A stretch of DNA of 64,000 nucleotides from Diploscapter coronatus (GCA_964036155.1 OZ038422.1:54769201-54833200), one strand, 5' to 3'; shown: positions 9,405-23,900, numbered from the stretch's first letter. Program-made: numbers and translations. Notes: a model not told the origin generated them from the letters alone.

Positions 9405-12400
9405 ATGCCGCCATCCCGATGCGCTCACAAGATGAGCCGCAGGAAGAAGACGGAGAGGATCGAGGCTCTCGTCACCTTCATGGAGACTGCTGATCGGCAA
9501 GCGGTAGGGTTTTTTTCTTCTAATTAACTTAAAGCTTATTAGATTGATAATACTTTTTCGTCTGCGAGTACGGTCTCGTTATAACTTAAGAAAAGTGCGA
9601 GAATCATTGTCTTACAAGAGACTATTCGCTTCAGAAGGCGTTTTAGCATAACTATGCTTACACATCGCAAAATTGACTCGCAGCATAGCTTTTCCCTGAA
9701 GATGTGTTTAGTTTTGTAAAGTTGTGCAATTGGCTCGCACTGAAAAATCTGAATACGTATATTAATGAAATTTAGAAAATTGGGTAATTAAGAATGCTGT
9801 ACTAGAACTTTGCGCATTGTTCTTCATCTCACTCTTAGTAGATTCGTGACAATCGCAGAGATAGAAGGTACATCTTCTGCAATAACACTTCTTCTCGAAA
9901 TTGATTATTCTGTTTCCGTTTCGTTTGTAGTGTCGTTTCGAGTTCTCGTTTTTTTTTTCCCCATCCTCTCCCACACAACACCCTGTCGACTTTCTTCTAC
10001 TCATTCTTTCTCCCTTCCTCTTGTTCTCCTCCCTTTGCCTATGTTTTCTCCTGAACGTTTTTTGATGAATAGTGCAAAAGGCTGTGTTCGAATGTGAATG
10101 TGTTATTTTCTGCTTTCTGCTTTCTGCTTCCTGCCTCTATTCTGTTTTGTTTTCATCGATCTGCTTCTGCTTTTTGAGCTCTCAGTCAACCAACTAACTG
10201 ATATGTTTGTCTGCCATCGGACAAGTGGAAGCCAGATTGGGAAGGCAAGAGGATGGGGAATGCATATCTCTGCTCCCCCAGGCACCATATAATCTGATAA
10301 GGAAAGGAATGAAAACTGCCTAGGCAAAGGACATTCGAGTTCGAGGGCGAGAAATGGAAGGGAAGAAGTAGAGAAGGGAACGAAATAAGCCCCACCACTA
10401 ACACAAATTGAATTGCACAAGTGGGGGGGAACTCGATGAAAAGAGGTCAATCCATATGCAGAACGGGCAAAAACTGGCTCGACTCGAGGAAGACAGAATG
10501 CGAAGACCTAGTTCGAAGTACAGCATATCACATGAAAGCTGCAATTAGCTAAATGAAAAGGGAGAAAAAGAACGAAAACGAATTGTATTTGCAGATGGGC
10601 GCAAAGCTGAAGGAAATCTGGGCTACCCCCCAATCGACCATCACCGAACTCAGACTACTTTTGACTATGGGTAAGCGGAATTTGAAGGAAAGATGAAACA
10701 CAGTGACTGTCAAAAGCTAGAGCAACTCTGGCTATGAATACAACCTGATGTTTCAATAATTGTGGACCAATTTGACGAAAATTATGAACACATGTTCTTG
10801 CCGTAGAATAGAATATCAAGTTTTATTCTAATCGCTTCACGATAATTTTACGTAGCGGACTGCATTCACAACCATAATTAATCTAAGCTGTGTAACCGCC
10901 ACTGTATTGACAGTTGAAAATAGCGAAGTTTACAGCTAAAGATAAGCAAAAGAATGGGATCTGTGAGAAGTAATATGAAAAGATATTCAATTCTCTGTCA
11001 TTTCTAGTTGCCTGAAATATTCCATTTAGTAAGTTACAGGAGCTGATCCTTCGTGTCTGTATGAAGACGAGTATGGCAGAAAGACGCTAGAGGACCGACT
11101 GGAATTGGGGAGTGTTTGCGAGGAATGCGCCCCAAAATGGCAAGCCTTCATCGATCACGCACTCAACGTCCACGAGGAAATGTGGGAAAAGGTATTCATT
11201 CATTTCTGCATTTAATTTAAATTAATTGCAAAGGGCAAAGAGGTGAATTTATGGACATTTGAGATTCATTAGACAGCATGAATTCTCAAGAAATCTCACT
11301 GGCAATGATAAAAATATTCCTTCGAGATGCTGAATATTGAAATTCATGTTTTCACAGTACAAAATCGCTAAATGATGCTCTTCTGGTTTATAGAATAGTT
11401 TTGCCAAAACTACTACTGTCATAATATTTTTATCCACTACTTGTTATCTGAACTATAGGAATGTTCTTTCAGAAGCCTGTATTATTGGGCAAGAGAAGAG
11501 GAGGCCTTGTGGCCCTGTGTCTAGACGGGGGCGGTATGCGAGGTTTGGTCTCCATTGTCTGTCTGCTTTTCGCTTCCAGACGACTCTTTGGCAACGAGAC
11601 TCTGCCCAATTGCTTTGATTGGTTAATCGGAACAAGGTATTTTTAAATTGCATTCTTTGTCCTCCAAAAATTCAATTTGTTTAGTACTGGATCAGTTCTC
11701 GCACTAAATTTGGCCAAAGGCAAAACTGCATCGGAGTGTTTCTATGACTACTGGAAAATGAAGAATAAGATATTCGATGAAAATGGCTCCACAATGTCTA
11801 GATTATTAGGAGACCAGGTGAAATTCTTTATAAATTTTCTGTTTAATTGCTTCTCAAGTAATCAGCTGTTGATGAGTGACGTATGAACCTACTTCTTCTC
11901 AAAATGCCTTGGAGAAAATGCAAACATTATTAGTGAAGAAAGTTGAATTTTGATTTTTGATAACATTGACAGGTTCAAACTTTTAAAATATGAAAAAGTT
12001 ATTATCATTTCTATGACAATTGACATTTTCAACAACCCAATTTCTAGGTCCGAATACAGACCCAAAGTATGGACAAAGTATTGAAGGAGTCCTTCCCGAC
12101 CCAGACATTTCAACAGTGCAGCAGACGGCTCACTGTGCCTGCTCTGGATATCGCTTATGCACCTGCTAAATTGCACATTTTTAGGTGGGCAAATTAGTCA
12201 TTGGGAAATTTATCTGGGAAAAATTCTAGGAATTATTCATTTACCCTCCCGTTCGGCGCAGCCCTGCCAGATGAGGACATCAATTTCCGCGACGCAGCCC
12301 GCGCCTCCTCAGCAGCCCCGACCTACTTCGAACCCCACACCATGGGTGACCATCGATTCGTCGATGGATCTTTCGTGGCTAATTATCCACTCAACATCCT

Positions 12401-13266
12401 ATTCAAGGTAAGACTTACTGAAATTGAAAAATTGTAAAAAAAAAGACTAGATAAAAGGAGTGCTCTTTAACCACCTAAAAATCACTATTTTGTTGCATTG
12501 TTGACATTTTAAAACAAAAACCGTATTGGTTTTGTCTTTTAAAAATCGAAATTTCAAGTCTCAACATTCGATGCTGAGTTTCGCATAGATCTTCTACTCA
12601 TTGTCAGATGTTTGTCGCATCTAACGATATAATGATGTCACACTACTTTTCATTAACTTTTACTATTTACTGTTACGATTTTCCCATTAGAAAATCTTAC
12701 TTTTTAGATTTTCTTTAGGAATACGACCAATTTGCGAAGCACGGCAATCCGATTGATTTGTCTGGAGTCTTATCTATCGGAACCGGAGAGCCTGCAGTTG
12801 TGCAGAGGAAATACAAATGTGGCACGAGCATTAAATCCAGGGCAAAGAACATCACTCACGTTACGACGCTTATTCTCGAGCAGGTTAGTAGTTTGAAAAT
12901 AATATTTTAAGTGTCTTTCTGTTTAAAGGTGGTTGGACAAGATCTGACGGCGGTGGAAATGGCTTCGGATCGCTGTGCTGCCCATGGAATTCCGTTCTTC
13001 CGCATCTCGCCCGTGGGCATAAACGTTCGGATCGATCAGGTATCATATGTTTATGATTAAAATCACTAAAATCAAATTCGAGCTTAAATCAGCTATAAAT
13101 ATAAATATTACAGACAGACGACGGCAAGCTGATGGACATGGTGTGGACGACTCTGCTCTACCTCGTGAACAACCTCGAGTTGATCGATTCCCTCGGCAAT
13201 TTCATGAACTCCATCCACTCCGAGCCTGACGGCGACAGCAGACGCAGATCCAATACGGTTCTCTAA
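9405..13266 (+). CDS. PLA2G6-like calcium-independent phospholipase A2 (patatin domain), 455 aa
   Basis: Ten exons join in frame: 9405-9503, 10595-10670, 11040-11191, 11473-11636, 11685-11817, 12048-12184, 12230-12407, 12719-12883, 12929-13039, 13114-13266. The patatin fold is complete: anion hole DGGGMRG (residues 127-133), nucleophile elbow GTSTG with Ser164, and catalytic Asp in VDGS (Asp299). By family knowledge the enzyme hydrolyses the sn-2 ester of phospholipids with a Ser-Asp dyad and needs no calcium. Human PLA2G6 has a long ankyrin array before this domain. Here only about 110 residues precede it, with at most one ankyrin-like remnant (LTMGADPSCLYEDEYGRK, residues 55-72). Either this is a short paralogue or upstream exons were missed. 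The start ATG lies 14 nt after TTTACAG. No signal peptide was seen. Confidence 0.9.
9504..10594 (+). other. Long first intron of the phospholipase gene
   Basis: Intron of 1091 nt, far longer than the usual 45-50 nt here. It contains pyrimidine- and purine-rich stretches and no recognisable element or exon. Long first introns often carry regulatory sequence, but none could be identified. Confidence 0.5.
10701..10904. mobile_element. TIR family A, copy 2 (about 204 bp)
   Basis: The ends CAGTGACTGTCAAAAGCTAG and (on the other strand) CAGTGGCGGTTACACAGCTT are imperfect inverted repeats that stay similar over about 40 bp. They share the core seen in copies 1 and 3. The element sits in the second intron of the phospholipase gene (10671-11039) and is more diverged than copy 1. 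Confidence 0.55.
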
Positions 13267-13502
13267 CTCTTATAGCTCAATTCATGTCAATGGCATGCGT
13301 AATCCCCGGATTTGAGCATCTTCGAGTTTTAGTGTTGTGACAAATTCCTCGCCTGTCTCTGGTTATGGAATATTTTGAAGGACTTTTCTGGTTCCGGTTT
13401 TTCGTCTCTTTCTCCCCTCCACGGGCGCATTCCTTTCTTTCTCTCCCTTTTCTTTCTTATTTCCGTTTCCGTATTTCCGAGACATTAGATTGGCGAGAAA
13501 AG

Positions 13503-13526
13503 AGAGAAAGAAAGAAAGAAAGAAAA
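13503..13526. repeat. (GAAA)n microsatellite
   Basis: Six tandem GAAA units within a purine-rich stretch downstream of the phospholipase gene. Confidence 0.8.
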
Positions 13527-13913
13527 AGCGCACGTAGAGCAGAGAAAGATACGTTCTCTCACCCAGAAATTCCCGTCCAGCCCTGATGGGGGGATATCCG
13601 GTTGAAGTGAGTACAGTATCAATTCAGTTTATTGCACACAGTGCATTTTTGTATTTGATTTTACGATATCATAAACTATTCATCTTTCTGATCACTTAAA
13701 ATTCATGATATCGTATAATTTGTATTTCAAATTCTGTTAGTTATACGATTGATTCGGGTGAGTTCTCGTGTTTCTTTCTAGCTGCAGTTCCAGTCAACGT
13801 ACCTAAACAATGTTTCACATCTTCCCCCTGTTTGTGATATTCCCTGATAACTTGGAATCCACAAAACCTCAAGCTATGCTAAATAGAGCGAGAAAATGAC
13901 CTTTTCCCTGCCA

Positions 13914-13939
13914 TTCTCTCTCTCTCTCTCTCTCTCTCT
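13914..13939. repeat. (CT)n microsatellite
   Basis: About thirteen uninterrupted CT units in the convergent intergenic region. Confidence 0.85.
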
Positions 13940-14938
13940 AACCCTATTTCACATGGTTTGAGGCTTCCAAATTATCATATTCCCTTATCTCCAAACCCCA
14001 GACGCTAGTCTTTGTTCATATTTTAGCATTTCCGATTTACAGAAGTATATTTTTCTATTAATGATGTGCCATTTACAATTTTTTAGGTATTTATTTTTCA
14101 TTAATCGCGTGGTTTAGCTAGGATAGGTTCCTGAAAATGAAAAATCTGCATAGTTGAAAATTCGTCCAGATATTTTAGGAACATATTCCAACTTCCAAAC
14201 GATTTATCTGTTAGTTATATTATCGAGCGGGCTAATAGGGCATTCCCCTTCTGCAATCTTATCACATTGTCAGTCAATCAGAGTTAATTACAGCGTACAG
14301 CCAGTCTAGTCTTTTTTTTATCATTAACCAAACGAGTTCATTCATGTTAGTGTTAAGCTCGACGAAAACAACCGGTTTATAGAATTTCGATTTTAAATTT
14401 CAGATTTATTTTATATTTTTATTTGAATAAAATTTTATAAATTGAATCAATTTCGACCTACAATTTGTTGATGTGAAAATGAGCTGAAAGCGATCACTTG
14501 AACTAGAAAATACATGAAGGAAATGACGGCAATTAAATAGCGGAGCAGATGAGGAGGCCGCAAGTGAATGAATGAAGAAAACAATGGAAAGTCACCAGAA
14601 TGGAGGGAGGAAAAGCACAAGGAAAGGGAAAGATCTCTAGGAAAGGAGATTCTCAGCACCAAATTTGGGGGAAATGAGGGACGGGAAGGGAAATGAGAGT
14701 GGAAACAGGCACACCCGAATGATGAAGCGCATCGATTCGAACAGAAAAAGGAAATGAGCAAAGCAGAATCGATTATTCGAATTTCGATTGAAATAAACAA
14801 ATTGAGAAGATAAATCACAGAACGAAACGAGGCTGAACCCGCGATTTGAATATCGTCATTGAGAATTCGATGAAACAAAAAAAAACCAAATAAATTACTA
14901 CAAAACAAGGAAATGGCAGCAATAGGGCAATGGGACAA

Positions 14939-17900
14939 TCATATTCGCTCTCGAGCCATCAGCCGACTGCTCGAATTGTAACCCATTCCCAGAGTAGAGC
15001 TCTCGTAATCCGTCACCTGATCGCCATCGGACATCAAAGCCAGCATGTCCTGAATTTATAGAAATTGTCAAGAACGATAACGTATCGAGTTATTTAAAAC
15101 AATGGCGAACTTTCATGTGGTGAAGATCAACCTATCAAATTATGCTTTCATATACTATTGGGCTCGTTTAGATAAATAGCGGCGATATCATACAATATCG
15201 ATTAATTTTGCGACTTTCATTCAAGTATGATATTCATGGCATAAGGTATCGGGAAAAATGATTCAAAAATGTCTGACCTGCAATCGAATGTTGAGTCGAC
15301 TGGCGAGAGCGTGCTCATTCGACTCGAGAGCATCCATGAGTGGCTCCTTGTACTGTTCGATGTATTTGTACAGCTCGTTGAGGGCAGAGAACACTTCGAA
15401 CTCGTTCTTGTGCTGTCGCGACTCTCTCTCCAACAGCGAAGCCATCTCTTCCTCTTTGATTTTGTCCAGACGACGAATTTCAGAGTAGTAGCTAAATTTG
15501 CAATTGTTTCAGAAAGTAACGTGCCGGAGTGACATATGACTGTTTTGAGGAGATTATTGAAACTCGCATTTGTGATAATGCAGTGACGCACATGAGTTTG
15601 AAACAGCTTATGGCAATTTTATGTATCGTATGTTCACTTTTACTGAAATGATATGGATAAAACTTATTGCGCTTGAAGAGCGCCTCGAATAGAAACTATT
15701 CTTCAAATTCTGTCCAGATCGGTTCAGTAAATTGAAAGTATCATCATGCCACTAAATACGAAATATATGAATTGCTCCAAGCGTTTGCGCAAGGCCATTT
15801 TTGGCCAATAAATTCATTTTCAGATTCGAATTTCTAAAGGCTGCGAGTACTTTGTTCCCAAAGCAGAAATAGTGTAGGATAAGAAGAAAAAAGGGGAGAA
15901 ATAGCGTTTGGTAACAAAGTATTCACTCTTGGGAACAATGTGCTCATTATTTTCTTTGGGAACAAAGTACTCGCAGCCGAAAATTGTTTGAGATGAGCTT
16001 GCTCATAGTTTTATAAAGAAAACCAATTTAAAGAATGATACCTATCGACCCATTTTCTGTATTCTTGCATGTCCTTGGCGAAGAGCAACTTGCTGCTGGG
16101 CGAGTCTTTGGTGAGTTGATGATCGTGCGTAGAGCAGGCGTCCATCAGAGTCTGGGCCACCACGGACAGACAGCCCTCGACTGTGTTCGGCTTCGAAATG
16201 TCGAACAGGAAATGAGGGTTCTTGATCAGATTGACCCAGAACCGCAAGGGCAGAGCATTGGACTTCCAGGCATGGCTCACTTCTGGGTCGGTTATTCCGT
16301 GCAGAGCAGCCTAAGTTGATTCTCTTAGAGCTTTAGAACAGGTTATCCCTTTCGAATTATTATGCTGATCGGAAAGTCCTGTATCAAGGCATGCTTAAAT
16401 TAGTCTGTTCAATCCACTTACTTTCCTAATCAGATTGAATTTTTAAGATATATTGACTCTGATGGTAGACGAATATTGAAAAATTTGATCGGGATTCGAC
16501 ATAATTTCGTCACAAATTGGTCGAAAATTTAAACATGTTATGTGACAGAACTCACTGTTTGATCTAGCAGAAAATTTAGGACATTTGAAAAGTGAAGTAA
16601 TTATTTCTTACCTGCTCATCCATGAAGTCGAACATGTATTTGATGACAGCAGGGAAGGGACTGGTAGGGCTGTGGCAAGAGAATATGGCACAGAGAAGAT
16701 CATTAATGAAGCCTTGCAGAGTGCCTTTCATCATCAACAATCTAAGAGAATTGGATAACCATCAAAGGACTCATTCATTTCATACCTAGTGAGATAGATT
16801 TCAGTGACCATTTTCTCTTGTCCTTCATTCGGACCATGTTCTGTTGGTTTCACGAGGTGGTACAATTTGTAATTCGCGTCCATTTCCTAAAACGAATATG
16901 TTTGAATATGAATGTCTATAGGAAGAGGAAAAATTTCGTCCATTTTTACTATCTTTAAATTATCATAAATGGCTCAAATTTAAACATCTTCATCTGAAGC
17001 ATAGCTTATTTATGATTTTGATGGCATAATGCTCGACATTGTTTAGACAAATGGATTTTGGACGATTATTACGAGAACAATTTTTCTAGCTATCTGAACC
17101 GAATTCTGTGCGTCTCTCTCTCTGTAAACGTATGACTTACCTTAGAAGGACTATTGCTAATGCTCTGCCAAGCCCTCGACATAGGTGGACTTGTCCTGCT
17201 TTGCAGTGAACTGTGATCGGACAGGAACGATGGCTCGTAGAAGGGCTTCTGCTTCTCGATCAGGGCGACAATGGCTCTATCGTGCACATTGTAATGGGCC
17301 AGAGTGTTGATTTTCCTCCAGCCTCCCTGCTCAACTCGACTCGTTTCATCGATGTCCTAAAATGGGTCATGACATTTCTCACAAGAGGGATGTTATACTC
17401 TTTTCAGTGAATCTCGATTTAAATTTTTTCTTCAAACTACCAATTAAATTACCTGGAGAATAATTCTTCCTCCATTTCTACCCGTGATCCAAACCAGATC
17501 CATATCACTCGGGCCAGGCCTCTTCGAATATGGCAGGGCTCGATATTTGACTTCTATGCATTTTCTCTTTGCCTGAAACATTCAAATGAGTCATTAGATT
17601 GAAATGTATGAAAAGTGCCTGAGTGATTGAGTCGCAATCGAGCACTTTGACGAGTGCATTGCCCATGCCAGGGATATCTGTCTCCACGGATATGTCCAGT
17701 GTTGTATAGTCGAAGGTCGCTCGAAGCAGTTTTTCTTCGGACAAAGAATACCTAGGATTTATAAATTCGTGGTAATAGTAATAGTAAATTTTTTTCTTCT
17801 TCAATTTTAGGCCAAAGAAAACTACGATAAAGTTTTGAAATTTCAATGGAAAGTCATGAGAAACATTTGATTACAAAAAATAGTACCTCGACTCCATAGT

Positions 17901-20900
17901 CAATCCATCCTGTGGACCTTTCTCAATCTGCTGCTTTATTGAGTAATACAAATTATAGAGACAGCGACCAGGTTCTTTCTAAAAACATTGAATGGGCAAA
18001 GAATTTTTATCTTTATCTTTCTTACCAGCAGATGATCGTACATGAGGAAAGTGAACCAGGCAGTCAGCATTCTCTCTGCGACACTCTCACTCCGTCTGAA
18101 CAGGATCTTCGGCTGCAGCTTCTTCTCGACAGTTTTCTCGATCAATTCTCGCAGGAGTTGCTTCAACAATTCAGTGCAGTAGCCCATTTTCTCCTAAAAT
18201 TAAGAATTTTGAAGTTATGAAAAATTTATAACAACAATTATCATTTCTTAATGTAAGCCAAGTTGAAATTCCTTGATTTATTCAGGAAGTAGAATACAAG
18301 TCTTACCTGCAAGACGACCATCAGCAAAGACCCGACATAGACCCTGTCTTTCGCGACGAAGTACTTGTTACTCTCCATCGTTCTGACCATCGTTAGCATG
18401 AATGTCTAGAATATAAGGAGTAAATCATCGTCTCGTGCACAAAATGCGCTTACCTTGTTCATGAGTAGTTTGTGAAGCTCTCTGAGGGCAGTTTCGACGG
18501 CATTTGCTCGTTCAGGGAAGACCTGCACAGATTGGAAGACAGGGTGATTGTGCGGGTTGTTGGGGAAGAGAACTCGAGCACAGTACTCCCTGTACGTCAG
18601 GAACGGGGCCGGAGCTGTGCCTATAGGCAGTTCTGCAGTGTATTCGTCCAGACTCGTCTGCAGCTCCGCGAATGCCTGCTTGCATTCTGTCGCTACCTGA
18701 AAATTCCATTTATTCTAATGTTAAAAAATTGACTGATGATGCAAAAAGTGATATCGAAACCGACTATTGCATTTTCAGATAAGATTGTCAATTTTTGTGT
18801 AATCCAATTATCCTCAGATAATAACATTTTACACATTATCAACGACGTGAAATATAAGTGATTTTAGCAAAAAAAATTAGGATTAACGAACTATTCTCAC
18901 CTTCATCTCAATGTTGTCCATTTGCAACTTCAAATGCCTGAGCTTCCTTTCCTGAGTGCTAGATTTCCTTCGATAGACGCAGAAAAGACAGACGAAGAGA
19001 CAGGTCATCAGGATGATGAACACGGCGATCAGCAGCATCAACGAGGCAGCCATGCCTGGGGAATCGTAAGACAGAATACCCACTTGGTAGCTACAAATTT
19101 GGATATTTTATGAGAGTTTATGGAAAATAGCGTCGCCGTACTTGAGATTCCCGATTTTGACGACGACTTCCGGCTGAGTGCCGCTAGGAAGAAGGGGTTT
19201 GACAGAGGGAGGGATGCAGGTGATGACTCGGTTTGCAACGGAAGTCAGAGGACAATCGATCCCTCCAATCTTGACAGAGAAGTCCCTCTCTGTGGCTGCC
19301 ACATTCAGGTCCTTCCCGTTGATGGTCAGCGAATCGTCGCCAGCCCGATAGTAACGCGTCTCGGGGAATGACTCCACAAATGGATTCGTGTATATGTCGA
19401 TGCGGTCAGATCTAAACGAAATGCAATAAATCGGGTCTTTCAATCATCCGTGAATTGCAAGATACGCAGAATAAAGTAGGAGATGGCTCCTCATACTCAT
19501 ACCAATTTTAAAAACTTGAAATTTATAATTTATCTAACTCACTCAGTAACCATTCCATCCAGATCGAACGCATAAGAGGCCTTTACGGGCGAATTTGCAT
19601 GAGTCGGCTGTCTGTCGCCTTCTGGCAAACGGGGTGATTCACACTTCATCAAAGCATCGTTCTCGACCACACAAACTGGACCAATTTCACGTCGCTGTCT
19701 GAAATCCTCGAGTACTTATTTTAGTTATCAGACTCCAAATAGTCCGTATTAAGTTGAAATGTAGAAAATTTTTAGTTGCTAGATCTTGACAAAGTAGAAG
19801 ATAAATATTTCTTAAATGCTGAAGAAATATTTTAGAAGATGCGTAAATTTTACAGAAAAATGTTAGAATAAGTTCACAAACACATACCTATCACCGATGA
19901 GCATCATTCTAGGTCTCTGCAGCAGTGAAAATCCTTGTCCTGAGACATCGATTTGCATTCCGCCTGCGGCGAACACGTATTTGGGTCGAATTGTGTGAAC
20001 TCGAGGAGGAGAGCTGAAATAATTTCTCAAATCAATCGTTGGGAAAAGAAATCGTACGAGAATTCAAAGTTGATGCTAATGGGAAGTCTGGTATGCGACC
20101 CATCAAAATTGATTTTGAGAGGGAGAGGGCCGTCAGTGGTCGCAGAGGCAATGCGACAGGTCAGTTCGGAGGCAGTTCGCTTGATGACTCGACAGTCCAC
20201 GTCTCCAAATCGAACATTCACTTCGCTGCCTGCATCCAGGTCTGTTCCATACAGGGTCACATCTGTGCCGCCTGAACGAGGCCCGCGAGACGGTTGAATT
20301 CGGGAGACCTGCAAATGTAACTCTTGCAATTTTTTTTAGAAGAAAAGGAAGAATGAATTGGAAGACCTTTGCTCATCTATAAAGTGAGGAAAAGTTAATA
20401 AATGAATAGTGCAGAGTGGGACATAATTATCATCTCATCAATTGGAATTTTTAAAAGGCTTTGTATAATCTCTTGCCAAGGTTTCACAACAAAAATTGCA
20501 AAAATGTAGCCATCAAGATTAGTCTTGCTTGAATCATGACGATATTTTCATTGTCTTCATGAAACATCGACTATTCGATGAAATTTCAACCGTTTGCGCG
20601 ATGCACAAATTGGTCATAATTATGGCCAACTCTGTAAACGGAAAAGGGATTATTTTAAAATTCATACAGCAGGTTGAACATAGACGAAATCGAATCCCGA
20701 AACAGCAGCGTAGGAGTAGTTGTCGGGTTTGAGCCTGATGACCACGGGCCCCTTGTTCTCTGCCCCAGTGGCCTTCCCAGTCACGCAGACAATCTCCTTG
20801 GCCGGCTTGTATTCCTCGGTCACCACTTCACAAGGCACATTAGCCACTTGCACTGCTCGCTGCACATCAGATGGTCTAAAAAAGAAAAAAAATTTTTTTA

Positions 20901-23900
20901 GCAAGATTAGAATAATTTACTGTCTTCCCAGATTGATCCCCTTGATTCTCAAAACAGTTCTGCCTCCAAACGGTCCTTTTTTGGGGGTAACATCGAGGAT
21001 TTTTGGATTAGCACAGAGATGCGATCCATTGAGCCACTGAGAGCTGCACTCTCCCTGTCGCGAGCAGCTGTTCTGTGATTTGCACCAGCCACAGTCGTAG
21101 AATGCCGAGTCCAGAGTGATACAGGTACCGCAGTCACTCGCAAGACGTTCGCATTTGTATACCTCAAAATGGTCATTTTGACGTTTTCATGAATTTGAAT
21201 AATTCAACCGGAAAGCAGTAACGATCAAAAGTTAGGCCACAGAAATGACCTTTATATCATTGGTCATTGATTAATTTTGAATCAATTTAGCGGTTTTTTT
21301 TTCAAATTTATGCAACTTAATGCAGTCTATGAGCATGTAAAACTTCATTCTGATTTCAGGTACTTTGGTAACGGTTATTTTTAACCACGTTTGCACCTAA
21401 ACTTTTGACCCGTTATTTTTATCATTGATATATCTTTGAGTTGTTCTGGCAATGTAATAATACAAGAGCAAAAAATGAATATATGCTCACTTCAACAGCA
21501 ACTTTCTGAGTATTATCGACGACGTGAGCCTTGGGTGCTTCAGAACTCATCCAAACGACATCGAAGGCAACAGGCAACAATCCGTCTCCCCCTGCCTGGT
21601 CGAATCGCATCTCGCCACAAACAACCGTGTCCTCCCCACTTCGTAGAGCTGGCTTCTCATGCTTCGTTTCTCCAATTCGAAACTCACAACGGAATTCTTC
21701 CATAATGGCTGGGTCGAGATTTTGGATCTGAAAATAATCACAATTTCTATAATTCTCGAATTTCTTACTTTGACAGAAAGATTCCTTCGCTCTCCAACGG
21801 CCACGTACAAATGAGATTGAGGAGCGACGAGGTGGGGACATTTTGATGGGCCTTTCCTTCGAGAATGGCCTTCTCGCTGAAAAATAACTTCATTTTAGAG
21901 AAATGAAAATTATCCTACATTTAGCCCATTGACGATGTGCTGTCTTCTGCACTTGTCCTCAGTCAGTTTGCCAGCCACGCATTCATTCGATTCGAGGCAC
22001 CAGTCACAAGGCAGAGTGCCGCCTGTGCAGTCAGAGCAGGTGCGGAATCGACTGCAGTCGTAGAACGAGAAGTTCGTCGAAGCTATCGGCACTGCATTTT
22101 CTCCTGAAAAATAGTATTGAGAACTGTTCACTTTTTGAATCGCGGGCTTAACAGAATTAGGAAATTAGTTATTTGCACAGCAGAAGAACAAGAATGTTTC
22201 TTTGGTAAAACACGACACTTTGCTTCGTTTTCAAATGATAATTCAGATATTTCTAAGTTCGATCGTTTAGTATTTTCCTGCAAAACGCTTACTGTCTGCA
22301 ACAATGCTGAGAGTGGAGACGAGTTGAGACGACCCGACGGGCAGAGGAGGAAGGCGGCTCTTGTCTGGAGTCTCGCAACGAATTGTTCTGATTTTGAAGA
22401 GTGAATTGGAGGTAAGTTCAAAATTCTTCTTACTTCTGCTTAATCCTTGTTCCAGGTCCATCAACTCGAATTCCTCCTTCAAACTGGAACGAGCATCTGA
22501 CCTGATTTTGTCCCTCTTCGATGTTGTCCACTGTCACATTCAGATAGTCAGCAGTTGTTATTTGGATCTTGTCAGGAACAACAGATTTGATGCTAAAACA
22601 TCGAATTTTTCGTATTTCATTTTGAATTCAAAGTGCCCACTTTTAAGAAGTTATTTTTACAGATCTATTCTCTATGAAGGATAAAAGATAATTATCATCC
22701 ATCTTTCAAAAAAATGAATTGACAATAAATGAAAAGGCTTACACAGGACAGAAAGTGTCTTGGAAATCGAGCCATCCACTACCAGTGTTAGGGAGGACTT
22801 TCTCACAGCTCTCCTCCTCCGAACAGATGTTGCTCCTCATGCACCAGCCGCAATACGGATCTCGGGCAGAGAGGCATTCGAAACAGGTTCGGGTACTTCT
22901 GTCGCAGGAAGATGTGGCCATTTTGATCACCTTCAAATCCAAGCTATTCGTTGAAATTTATGAATTCTTACTTTTGTAGGTGTGAGAATGAAGATATGCT
23001 TCCCATTTCCGCTGATTTCCATGTCCTGCAGAATGGCCTCTCCACTCGTTACTTTCTCGATCGCATATACTTCTGCTTTCACAGCACTTTCCAAAAGAAC
23101 CTAAAATTGTCAAATGAAGTAAATTCGAACATTCCCTTTTAACCTTCAACAATCTTCCATCGTCAGTACCAACGAATGCAACGGTGCTAGCTCTGGTAGT
23201 GTTGACCGTCAATGCAGAGAATCGTGCATCTTCGGTGACAAGGACTGCTTTCGACTGAATAGGCTTGCCTCCACCTGCAAATATGTCCTTTGCAAAATTG
23301 AAAGGAGAAAAAGAATAAAAATTGTCTACCGATATTGGCATTGACATCCTTTCCGCAGGCAACATCCTTCCATTGCAACCGAGTGGCTTTGCACTGATCG
23401 GATGATTTGAACCAGGGCAATTGCTTGAGAACAATCCCCTGATAGCAGTCCATGATGTTGCTTTTGAAGACTTCCTCCACATCGGCCATCGGATAGATGC
23501 AGAGAGCAGAGCGATGGAGAGGAAGCTCTTTGCGGAGAGAGGAAGGATCGCCTGCTACGAACACTCCATACAGAACCTCATCGTCCACACTAGAAGAATG
23601 ATTTTTTAGTAAATGAAACAAATCCTACTTGATGGATAGTGACTTTGCCAAATTGTAACCAGCTCTTCCAACAAACACATCAGTCAAAAGGTTGAAATCT
23701 TCTTCTCCGTGTGAGCATTCAAGAGGAACCTAAAATGAAAATTTATGATTTTTGTTGCAATTTTTCAATATCTAACGTCTTACAAAACTTGAAGAAGACT
23801 TTTTGTAATGATCAAAGAAATTGAAGTCGGTAAATAAGCTCACTTCAGTGTAGCTGTAGAAATGTGGATCGCCAGTGCAGACTCTGACTAATCTCGACTG

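Larger units (their letters stand above)
13267..14938. other. Intergenic between convergent phospholipase and plexin genes
   Basis: Contains a (GAAA)n run at 13503-13526 and a (CT)n run at 13914-13939. A purine-rich stretch at 14540-14800 gives a long low-complexity antisense ORF that I do not accept as coding. Both 3' UTRs should end here. No other gene was seen. Confidence 0.5.

Noticed and set aside
14447..14938. Minus-strand ORF of 163 codons abutting the plexin stop
   Set aside because: It is the 3' UTR side of plexin in GA-rich DNA. The composition is Ser/Phe/Leu-biased and there is no recognisable domain.
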